Assembly (NCBI GenBank): GCA_015655365.1
Contig: JAATFE010000319.1
Location: forward strand, 1-6,096
Direction of reading: 5' to 3'
Source: Terriglobales bacterium
GTDB taxonomy: Bacteria; Acidobacteriota; Terriglobia; Terriglobales; Acidobacteriaceae
Length of the DNA stretch: 6,096 nt
Within the stretch, counting starts at the first letter, position 1. Each line of letters starts with the position of its first letter. Shown here piece by piece: positions 1-5,978 of this stretch. Both the position numbers and the translations under genes were made by a program. The notes beneath the pieces were generated by a model that worked only from the letters and a program-made list of their open reading frames with translations, ran no database searches and had not been told where the DNA came from.

Positions 1-699
1 CTCACCCGGTGTGGCGAAAGGTCCTTCGGCCAGACGAGGACGAACCTTGCGGGGGGCGACAATTTCGCGAGGGAACTCGATCAGGTTGGCGTGGATGGGC
101 TGGGCAGGCTCGACCATCTGGACGGCATCTTCGGCCGGCGAGGGAGCGTTCCACCAATCGTCGGCAAACGCACTCTCCGTTCCGCGCGAGGCGCGGGTAG
201 CGGGGGGAGCAGCGGGACGCACGGGCAGATCCGGCTCCCAGCGAACGTCAAACGACTGGGCGGCAGAGGCCGAGTTGGAAGAAGGCGCGGAGGCGTGGGC
301 TGGCTCCCAAGCCGGAGCAGGAGCCTGCTCGGGAGCGGGGCTGCGGAAACCTTCCGGCTCCCACTGGGGCTCGGATTCCGAACTGGAGGCGGCCTCCAGG
401 CCGGCCAGAACGGATTCCGCGGCAGCCTGGGCATGGAGCGCGGCGCGGGAAGCAGCCTCGGCGGCACGCACGGCGGCGCGGGCCTCTTCGGCCAGCATAT
501 CGCTATAACTGGGAGCCTTGGCATAGCGGGCAGCCACGCGGGCAGCGGCCTGCGCGGCAAGGCTGTTGGCGCCGTGCTGAACCGGCTTTGCCGGCTGGGC
601 CAGCACAGGGCCCTTGCGGTTCTGGTGCGCGGCAAGGCGCCGGTTCACTTCCTCTTTCCATGCGGGTGCAAGTTCGGCCTGGCTTGCGGATGTGCTCAA
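1..699 (-). CDS. Probable RDD-family membrane protein, N-terminal part only (runs off left edge)
   Basis: The reading frame is open on the minus strand from a TAG at 945-943 down to base 1, so 233 codons of the proposed gene lie in the window and the C-terminus is missing. The visible part is soluble, rich in Ala, Pro and Glu, with no membrane segment. A short basic block (WKEEVNRRLAAHQNRK, about residues 14-29) is followed by a long Ala/Glu helix (about 63-105, starting PSYSDMLAEEA), then a Pro-rich linker carrying three WEP motifs (Trp113, Trp131, Trp154), then a conserved-looking block ANLIEFPREIVAPRKVRPRL (204-223). From memory these blocks precede an RDD transmembrane domain in Acidobacteriota proteins; that domain is not in view, so the family call is recall rather than proof. 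The start is taken as TTG at 699-697, with a purine-rich GAAGGGA 10 nt upstream. The first in-frame ATG (498) would remove the WKEEVNRRL block. GTG at 648 and TTG at 927 are alternatives. The gene is transcribed divergently from lptD. Confidence 0.6.
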   Translation of the reverse strand, partial: MSTSASQAELAPAWKEEVNRRLAAHQNRKGPVLAQPAKPVQHGANSLAAQAAARVAARYAKAPSYSDMLAEEARAAVRAAEAASRAALHAQAAAESVLAGLEAASSSESEPQWEPEGFRSPAPEQAPAPAWEPAHASAPSSNSASAAQSFDVRWEPDLPVRPAAPPATRASRGTESAFADDWWNAPSPAEDAVQMVEPAQPIHANLIEFPREIVAPRKVRPRLAEGPFATPGE

Positions 700-976
700 A
701 GCTCCAGAGTCCCTTCCGGCGCGTTTCGCCTGCTGCTTGCAGGTCCGACGCCGCTGTTCAGGTCCGCACAGCCCATTCGACGGGCGCTGCGGACGTTGCC
801 TCTCAAGAGAGGGAGGAGGGTCCGCAGAGAATAAGCAGGCATGGCCCGAATCGTGAGATCCGCGCGCGGTAAAACAACCCGGGAATTTGCCTACTGCCAG
901 AGCTACGCGGTGCGCGTCCCCCTCCAAAGCAGGCGGCTTTTGCTATGCTGAGCCTTGCACTGGTCTTGGATAAAGG
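700..976. other. Divergent intergenic region between the RDD-like gene and lptD
   Basis: This 277-base gap separates two divergently transcribed genes and must hold promoters for both if the start calls are right. The minus-strand frame stays open as far as 943, so part of the gap could be coding if the left gene starts earlier than proposed. It contains a 10-bp palindrome CCGCGCGCGG at 860-869 and an inverted repeat ACGCG-GTG-CGCGT at 905-917. I see no convincing promoter for the minus-strand gene and no RNA gene. Confidence 0.5.
941..949 (+). promoter_or_regulatory. Candidate extended -10 promoter for lptD
   Basis: TGCTATGCT matches the extended -10 form TGnTATAAT at all but two positions. 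The hexamer is TATGCT at 944-949, followed by a predicted start near 956 and a leader of about 20 nt before the lptD ATG. There is no recognisable -35 at 16-18 bp upstream, as can be the case for extended -10 promoters. The inverted repeat at 905-917 sits just upstream and could be an activator or repressor site, but nothing shows that. This is pattern matching only. Confidence 0.4.
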
Positions 977-3499
977 ATGCGACCTCGTTATTTAGTGTTT
1001 ATCACGCTGCTGACTCTCTGTCACCTGCAAGTTGCAGGGCAGACGTTGACTAATGGGCTACCCCCCGCGCCGCAAAACTCCGCAGACGCCCCGAGCGGCG
1101 ACGCCACGGCCGCGCCGTTTCCCAACGATCCCGGCCAGGAGATTCTGCCGGTGGCGCAACTGGAGCCGGCAGCGGCAACCGGAGTGCCGGTTCGTTTGGA
1201 AGCGCAGCGCCAGACCCAGAACGGCAACCTGGTGACCCTCACCGGCCAGGTGACGGTCTACTACCGCGACTACATTTTGCGGGCCGACAAAGTGGTCTAT
1301 AACCGGTCAACATCGGAGTTGGAGGCGGAAGGCCACTTGCAGGTAGCGGGCGGCCCCAGCGACGTGCTGATCGAGGCCGACCACGGCGACATGCGGCTGA
1401 ACATGCACACGGCGCGCTTTTATAACGTGAGCGGCTCGCTGGGCATCCGCCGCACCGGCCGGGCCATCGTCTACTCCACGACCAACCCGTTTCTGTTTTC
1501 CGGCAGGGTTTTGCTCCAGACCGGCGAGGGCAGTTACCAGATGATCGACGGATCGATGACCAACTGCCGGCTGCCCAAGCCGGACTGGAAGCTGATCTCC
1601 CGCGCCATCAAGATCGAGGACGGGAGCGCTTCGGCCCGCAATACCCTGTTCAAGTTTCTCAACGTGCCGATCTTCTACATCCCTTACCTGCGGCACCCGG
1701 TGGACGATACGGGCCGGGAGAGCGGGCTGCTGATTCCTGTGCTGAGCAACTCGACGATCAAGGGCACGATTGTGGGCGAGCAGGTGTACTGGGCGATCAA
1801 CCGCAGCCTGGACATGGTGGTTGGCACGGAATATTACAGCAAGCGCGGGTGGGCGCCCAACGGAGATTTCCGCTACAAGGGTCCCGGGATCGATCAAGTG
1901 ACGGTGCGCTGGAATGCGCTGTTCGATCGCGGCGTGGAAGAGCCGGCGCTCACCGCGGCAGCAACCGCCAAGTCCGCCGCCCTGCCCGTAATCCCGAAGA
2001 CTGTGCTCGTCAAGCAGGGTGGCGCGGACATTGTTGCCGAGGGCCGCAAGGACCTTTCGGCCGAAACGCGCGTGGCCGGCAACGTGGAATACCTGTCAAG
2101 CTATGTTTACCGGCTGGTCTTCAACGACAACTACTCGCTGGCCGTCAGTTCCACGGTAGCCAGCAACATTTTTGCCGCCAACACGCACCAGGGACTGGTT
2201 TCGTCGATCTCACTGGATCGGTTTCAGACCTTTGCCAGTTCGACAACGGGCGATGAGGCCAGAATCATCCACTTGCCGAACGTGCGCTTTGACGTGGTGG
2301 ACCGGCCCCTGGGCCCCACACCGTTCCATTGGGGGCTGGGGTCCTCGGGAAGCTACCTGGGACGCTCGGAGCCCGGTCTCCACGCGCGCAACGTGGGTCG
2401 CATCGACTTCTATCCGCACCTATCCCTTCCCTTTGGCGGGGGAGGCTGGAGCGTGGTTCCCGAGGTCGCGCTGCGCGACACCTTCTACTCGATCAGCCAG
2501 GTCCCCGATCTTACCGACGAAAATGGTGGAGTTCCCAAGGTGAGCCACGATCCGCTGAACCGGACCGCCGTCGAGGCCTCCGTAGACATCCGGCCGCCGG
2601 CTGTGGAGCGCGACTTTCTGCTCTCGCGCTGGAACCGGGAGCTGCGCCATGTGATTGAGACCGAGTTCACCTATCGCTATGTGGGCGGCATCGGCACGCA
2701 GGCTCTCAATGTGCTGCGGATGGACACAACCGATATTGCCACCAACACCAACGAAGCGGGTTTCTCGCTGACCCAGCGCTTTTATCTGCGCCCCACCGGC
2801 GACCAGCCCTGCGCCGTTGACGAGGGCAAGACGCCTGGGAGTTGCACGGCCAAACCGCGGGAGTGGGCCAGTTGGCAGATTGCGCAGAAATATTTCATCG
2901 ACCCCAGATTCGGCGGCGCCCTGATTCCCGGCCAGCGGAATGTTTTCGACGCCACCCTGGACCTGAGCGGCGTGGCCTTTCTGACTTCGGGGCGCAACCT
3001 GGCCCCAGTCACATCGCGGTTGCGCTTTGAGGCCATCAACAACCTGCGCATTCAGTGGGACCTGGACTACGACCCCAAGGATGGACGGCTGGGGGCGGAC
3101 AACCTGTTTGCCGGCTACAGTTGGGGCCACACCACGGTGGGCCTGGGTCATGCGCTGCTGAACGCGGTGGATGAAAAGGGGACCAGCGCCTCGCTCATCC
3201 AGAGCCAGCAGGTGCAGCCTTTCCTCTCCATTGGCAAGCCCAGCGGCACGGGCTTCAACCTGGCCGCAAACGGCGGCTACGACTTTGTGCACGGCGCGCT
3301 GCAATATGCCGGAGTGCAGGCGGTCTACAACTGGAATTGCTGCGGAATCAGTTTGGGTTACCGGCGCTTCGCCCTGGGCTCGGTGCGCGACGAGACGCAG
3401 TATCTCTACAGCTTCACGCTGGCTAACTTCGGATCGGTGGGAGACATCCGGCGATCGAACTCGGTGTTTCGCGACCCCAACCTGCCGCCGGCGTACTAA
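977..3499 (+). CDS. lptD: LPS-assembly outer-membrane protein LptD
   Basis: LptD is the outer-membrane barrel that, with lipoprotein LptE, inserts lipopolysaccharide into the outer leaflet. The 840-residue product has a signal peptide (about 1-21, ending QVAG before QTLTNG), a Pro/Ala-rich linker, an OstA/LptA-like jellyroll (about 70-190), then the LptD barrel domain. The barrel start shows a block at 229-254 (NVPIFYIPYLRHPV, then SGLLIP) that matches E. coli VPIFYSPYLQLPV/SGFLIP closely. Mature cysteines are 197, 612, 623, 788 and 789. Cys197, in TNCRLPKPDW, aligns with E. coli Cys173, and the adjacent pair in NWNCCGISLGY aligns with Cys724-Cys725. No cysteine precedes 197 in the mature chain, so an equivalent of E. 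coli Cys31 is absent. Cys612 and Cys623 lie 11 residues apart in a probable loop. The start is firm: an in-frame TAA lies two codons upstream (971-973), and a weak SD-like GGA lies 6 nt before the ATG. The C-terminus is aromatic (PPAY). It heads a probable operon with folding factors. Confidence 0.95.
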   Translation: MRPRYLVFITLLTLCHLQVAGQTLTNGLPPAPQNSADAPSGDATAAPFPNDPGQEILPVAQLEPAAATGVPVRLEAQRQTQNGNLVTLTGQVTVYYRDYILRADKVVYNRSTSELEAEGHLQVAGGPSDVLIEADHGDMRLNMHTARFYNVSGSLGIRRTGRAIVYSTTNPFLFSGRVLLQTGEGSYQMIDGSMTNCRLPKPDWKLISRAIKIEDGSASARNTLFKFLNVPIFYIPYLRHPVDDTGRESGLLIPVLSNSTIKGTIVGEQVYWAINRSLDMVVGTEYYSKRGWAPNGDFRYKGPGIDQVTVRWNALFDRGVEEPALTAAATAKSAALPVIPKTVLVKQGGADIVAEGRKDLSAETRVAGNVEYLSSYVYRLVFNDNYSLAVSSTVASNIFAANTHQGLVSSISLDRFQTFASSTTGDEARIIHLPNVRFDVVDRPLGPTPFHWGLGSSGSYLGRSEPGLHARNVGRIDFYPHLSLPFGGGGWSVVPEVALRDTFYSISQVPDLTDENGGVPKVSHDPLNRTAVEASVDIRPPAVERDFLLSRWNRELRHVIETEFTYRYVGGIGTQALNVLRMDTTDIATNTNEAGFSLTQRFYLRPTGDQPCAVDEGKTPGSCTAKPREWASWQIAQKYFIDPRFGGALIPGQRNVFDATLDLSGVAFLTSGRNLAPVTSRLRFEAINNLRIQWDLDYDPKDGRLGADNLFAGYSWGHTTVGLGHALLNAVDEKGTSASLIQSQQVQPFLSIGKPSGTGFNLAANGGYDFVHGALQYAGVQAVYNWNCCGISLGYRRFALGSVRDETQYLYSFTLANFGSVGDIRRSNSVFRDPNLPPAY

Positions 3500-3633
3500 T
3501 TCGACTTGAGGCGAGCATGGGCCGCGGTTGCCTTTCGCCAGCTATCGCGTCTACTGTCTAGCGTTAGGGACAAATGCGCTCCAACAGCCCGTTTCAGACT
3601 CCGCTGGAGTATTCTTTCTGAGAGGAATCACCT
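3500..3633 (+). other. Gap between lptD and the Dsb-like gene
   Basis: This 134-base spacer has no credible gene and no clear terminator. A small inverted repeat ACTCC-GCT-GGAGT (3598-3610) is followed by a pyrimidine-rich ATTCTTTCT and then directly by the SD of the next gene. It is short for a terminator and could instead affect translation or messenger processing. A TTGCCT at 3528-3533 has only a poor -10 partner, so a separate promoter is not supported. Read-through from lptD is the simpler inference. Confidence 0.4.
3623..3626 (+). promoter_or_regulatory. Shine-Dalgarno site that sets a TTG start
   Basis: AGGA lies 7 nt before TTG at 3634. The nearest ATG (3652) has no SD-like sequence before it. 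Starting at that ATG would also shorten the signal peptide and remove its only basic residue (Arg3), which supports the TTG. Confidence 0.65.
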
Positions 3634-4575
3634 TTGTCGCGTACACATTTGATGGCCGGCCTGCTCGCACTGTGCATGGCCGCGGGCTGCAAGGCCCAAT
3701 CGACTTCGCAGGGAACGCAGGATCTGTCCCTCAACCGCCACATCGAGGTCATGGTCCGCGCCCAGTTCAATGTGCCGCAGGACTACACCGTGGCCTTGGA
3801 ACCGCGCAAGCCGAGCCAGATTCCCGGCTACGACACCTTGCCCGTCACGCTCACGCGCGGAACCAAGAAGACGGTGGTCGAGTTCCTGATCTCGACCGAC
3901 GGCAAGACCCTGGCCAAGCTGGAGAAGTTCGATTTGGCCAAGGACCCCGTTTTCTCCATTGACGTGGCCGGACGCCCGGTCCGGGGGAATCCCGCGGCCA
4001 AGGTCACGGTCATCAATTTCGACGATCTTGAGTGCCCCTATTGCGCCCGCATGCACCAGTCGCTGTTTCCGGGAGCGATGGAGCGCTACAAGGGCCTGGT
4101 GCGCTTCATCTACAAGGACGATCCGCTGGTCGAGATCCATCCGTGGGCGATGCACGCCTCGGTGGACGCCAATTGCCTGGCTGCACAGAGCGGCGAGGCG
4201 TATTGGGCCTATGTGGATTACCTCCACTCTCACGGCGACGAGGTGAGCGGCCCCGACCGCATTCCAGCCAAGAGCTTTGCCGCCCTGGATCGCATCGCGC
4301 GCCAGCAAGGCCTGTTGGGCAAGCTCGACGCCACCAAGTTGGACGCCTGCCTGGCCAAGCAGGACGAGACCCAGGTGCGCGCTTCGGCAAAAGAAGCGGA
4401 GTCGTTAGGAGTGGAAGGGACGCCCGCGCTGTTCATCGATGGCGAGCGCGTCAACGGCGCCCTGCCCGAAGAGCTGCTTTGGCGGGTGATCGACCGCGCC
4501 CTGCGCGCCGAGGGCATCGAACCGCCGGTCGCCACGCCGGCTGCGCAGTTGCAGGCTGCCGGAACCGGGAAATAG
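3634..4575 (+). CDS. DsbA-family thioredoxin-fold lipoprotein (CPYC), probable periplasmic thiol oxidoreductase
   Basis: The 313-residue product belongs to the DsbA-like thioredoxin group (Thioredoxin_4 type). It starts MSRTHLMAGLLALCMAAGCK, a signal sequence with a possible lipobox ending at Cys19; Ala at -3 is less usual than Leu, so anchoring is probable but not certain. Residues about 30-115 form an N-terminal region (IEVMVRAQFNVPQDY, then KTVVEFLISTDGKT) that I associate with acidobacterial homologues and whose function I do not know. The thioredoxin part begins VTVINFDDLECPYC with the active-site pair Cys134/Cys137, and the cis-proline loop is VEGTPALFIDG (Pro264). Two more cysteines, Cys181 (DANCLAA) and Cys239 (DACLAKQ), lie in the inserted helical region and may form a structural disulfide. 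The family introduces or rearranges disulfides in exported proteins. Lying between lptD and a SurA-like gene, it may oxidise LptD, but that is inference. No DsbB-like partner is in the window. The TTG start is backed by its SD. Confidence 0.85.
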   Translation: MSRTHLMAGLLALCMAAGCKAQSTSQGTQDLSLNRHIEVMVRAQFNVPQDYTVALEPRKPSQIPGYDTLPVTLTRGTKKTVVEFLISTDGKTLAKLEKFDLAKDPVFSIDVAGRPVRGNPAAKVTVINFDDLECPYCARMHQSLFPGAMERYKGLVRFIYKDDPLVEIHPWAMHASVDANCLAAQSGEAYWAYVDYLHSHGDEVSGPDRIPAKSFAALDRIARQQGLLGKLDATKLDACLAKQDETQVRASAKEAESLGVEGTPALFIDGERVNGALPEELLWRVIDRALRAEGIEPPVATPAAQLQAAGTGK

Positions 4576-4657
4576 GCCATGACGCGGTATCGCTGCACAG
4601 GCTAATGGATTTATCCTTGAAAGTCAGGGCCTCCGAGGCCTTATAGGAGACAACAGG
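4576..4657 (+). other. Short spacer with a hairpin beside the SD of the SurA-like gene
   Basis: This 82-base gap holds a compact inverted repeat at 4626-4642 (AGGGCCT-CCG-AGGCCTT, seven pairs including one G-U in RNA). It ends 2 nt before the SD AGGAGA at 4645-4650. It lacks a T tract, so it does not look like a terminator. It could modulate ribosome access or protect a processed messenger end. The downstream gene is probably co-transcribed with the Dsb-like gene. Confidence 0.4.
4645..4650 (+). promoter_or_regulatory. Strong Shine-Dalgarno site that sets a TTG start
   Basis: AGGAGA lies 7 nt before TTG at 4658, a near-ideal match and spacing. The first in-frame ATG further on codes for a residue just after the lipobox cysteine (VMATVNG) and would delete the whole export signal, so the TTG is the likely start. 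Confidence 0.75.
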
Positions 4658-5734
4658 TTGCAAGTCGAATCCGTTTTTCCGGCGCGTTTCCGTTTCGCCT
4701 CCCTCATTCTGTTGAGCGGAGCCCTTCTGGTCCCAGTCATCGCCTGCCACCGCTCCCCGTCTCCGGACGTTATGGCCACCGTGAATGGCAAAGAGATTCA
4801 GCGTTCCGAGGTGGAGCGGTATTACCTGGCCAACCTGGGTGACAATCCGCAAAAGCCGTCTCAAGAACAGGCCGACATTGCGAGGCTGACGGTTCTACAT
4901 GGGATGATCGAAGACGAAATTTTGCAGCAGCGCGCCGCCAAGCTCAATCTGGCCGCCAGCGATGAGGACGTCAACGCCAAGCTGACGGAGATGAAGGCAC
5001 CCTACACGCAAGAAGAGTTCGACAAGCAGCTCAAGCAGCGCAACATCACCATCGACGATTTGAAGCGCGACATCCGCAGGCAGCTAACCAAGACCAAGCT
5101 TCTGAACAAGGAGATCGAGTCGAAGATCAACATCACCGACTCCGAAATCAGCAATTATTTTGCGGCGCATAAGTCGGAATTCAACCTGATTGAGCCTCAG
5201 TACCACCTGGCGCAGATCGTGGTGACAGGCGCGCCCGCGCAGCAGACCGGCAACCTGCAAAATAACAAGGCCTCTGGCGACGCCGACGCAAAGAAGAAGA
5301 TTCAGGTCCTGCACAACCAATTGGAAAGCGGCCAGGACTTTGGCAACGTGGCGATGAACTTCTCCGAGAACGCGAACACCGCCTCGAATGGCGGCGATAT
5401 GGGCTTTGTGGCGGAGTCGGCCCTGCATAGCGAGCCGGAGGCCTACAACGCCATCAGCAAGCTGAAGCCGGGACAAATCACGGAGATCCTGCCGGTGTAC
5501 GACGGAGCGGGCCCTGGACATCGCGCGGTGGGCTACGCGATCTATAAGCTGATCTCACGAGAGGCCGCCGGGCAACGCGAATTGAACGACCCGCGGGTGC
5601 AGCAACTGATCCGCCAGGGGCTCCGCGACGGGCACGCTCAACTGCTCAGGAACGCCTACTTTGAAATGCTGCACGACGAAGCCAAGGTGCATAACTACTT
5701 TGCCGATGAGATTCTCAAGAAGGGCGCACAGTAG
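4658..5734 (+). CDS. SurA/PpiC-type peptidyl-prolyl cis-trans isomerase lipoprotein
   Basis: The 358-residue product is a parvulin-type isomerase and chaperone for exported proteins. A basic N-terminus and hydrophobic stretch lead to a good lipobox, VIAC, with Cys30 as the lipidated residue; His at +2 gives no inner-membrane retention signal of the E. coli type. Residues about 37-170 form a helical SurA N-terminal-like domain beginning VMATVNGKEIQRSEV and containing many charged helices (for example EEFDKQLKQRNITIDDLKRD). Residues about 180-297 form one PpiC/rotamase domain: YHLAQIVVTG, then FGNVAMNFSE (from Phe228), then the GGDMGF turn (Gly245-Gly246), and ending VGYAIYKLISRE. A helical C-terminal tail follows. 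E. coli SurA has 428 residues and two parvulin domains, so this is a shorter, single-domain relative closer in layout to PrsA or PpiD soluble parts. Its place after lptD mirrors the lptD-surA order of E. coli, which supports a role in outer-membrane protein maturation. Confidence 0.88.
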   Translation: MQVESVFPARFRFASLILLSGALLVPVIACHRSPSPDVMATVNGKEIQRSEVERYYLANLGDNPQKPSQEQADIARLTVLHGMIEDEILQQRAAKLNLAASDEDVNAKLTEMKAPYTQEEFDKQLKQRNITIDDLKRDIRRQLTKTKLLNKEIESKINITDSEISNYFAAHKSEFNLIEPQYHLAQIVVTGAPAQQTGNLQNNKASGDADAKKKIQVLHNQLESGQDFGNVAMNFSENANTASNGGDMGFVAESALHSEPEAYNAISKLKPGQITEILPVYDGAGPGHRAVGYAIYKLISREAAGQRELNDPRVQQLIRQGLRDGHAQLLRNAYFEMLHDEAKVHNYFADEILKKGAQ

Positions 5735-5788
5735 GAACATCGCCGAGGCTGGTCGATTGCGAACGGCGATCCCAGACCGCTTCTGGAG

Positions 5789-5820
5789 GCGTCCGCGACT
5801 CACGCATGAGAAGCGGACGC
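5789..5820 (+). terminator. Long hairpin after the SurA-like gene (possible terminator or 3' end stabiliser)
   Basis: GCGTCCGC (5789-5796) pairs perfectly with GCGGACGC (5813-5820). Inside it CTCA (5799-5802) pairs with TGAG (5807-5810) around a CGCA loop, with a GA/AA internal loop between the two helices. It lies 54 nt after the stop codon. The following bases (TACTCTTC) are only mildly T-rich, so it may act as an RNA end stabiliser or a Rho-associated structure rather than a classic intrinsic terminator. Confidence 0.45.
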
Positions 5821-5942
5821 TACTCTTCGACTTCCGCCAGGGGGATCAGAGGTGGCAGAAGAGCGCGCCGGCAGGGGCTAAACAGGTAATAGGCTGCGGA
5901 AAAACTCTGCTTGCTCAGAAATGCTTATGCCGTGACGCTTCT

Positions 5943-5963
5943 CGCCCTTTCGAAGGCGCTTTT
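5943..5963 (+). terminator. Weak intrinsic-terminator-like stem with T tract
   Basis: CGCC at 5943-5946 pairs with GGCG at 5955-5958. TT (5948-5949) can pair with AA (5953-5954) around one bulged C, and a CTTTT run follows at 5959-5963. The stem is short and the T tract brief. It is placed to stop plus-strand transcription before the palindromic element. Confidence 0.3.
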
Positions 5964-5978
5964 CCATAACCTGCAAAT

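Noticed and set aside
11..834. Overlapping plus-strand open frames (11-508 and 91-834) and a minus-strand frame at 81-635
   Set aside because: All are antisense or out of frame to the minus-strand frame that reads 1-699 and contains family-like blocks. The rejected frames have Gly/Arg/Ser or Pro/Arg-skewed composition typical of GC-rich shadows.
2420..3304. Minus-strand open frame of 294 codons inside lptD
   Set aside because: It is fully antisense to lptD, whose barrel and CC motif are clear. Long antisense frames are common at high GC.
3528..3557. TTGCCT with TACTGT as a promoter in the lptD to Dsb-like gap
   Set aside because: The -10 matches only three of six consensus bases, so it is not distinguishable from background.
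3628..4308. Minus-strand open frame of 226 codons opposite the Dsb-like gene
   Set aside because: It shadows the CPYC-containing frame, has no recognisable domain and no upstream ribosome site of note.
4617..4646. TTGAAA followed 18 bp later by TTATAG as an internal promoter for the SurA-like gene
   Set aside because: The -10 match is poor, and transcription would begin at or past the SD, leaving no usable leader.
5661..5969. Plus-strand 102-codon frame across the end of the SurA-like gene
   Set aside because: It overlaps the real gene in another frame, lacks a ribosome site and has shadow-like composition.
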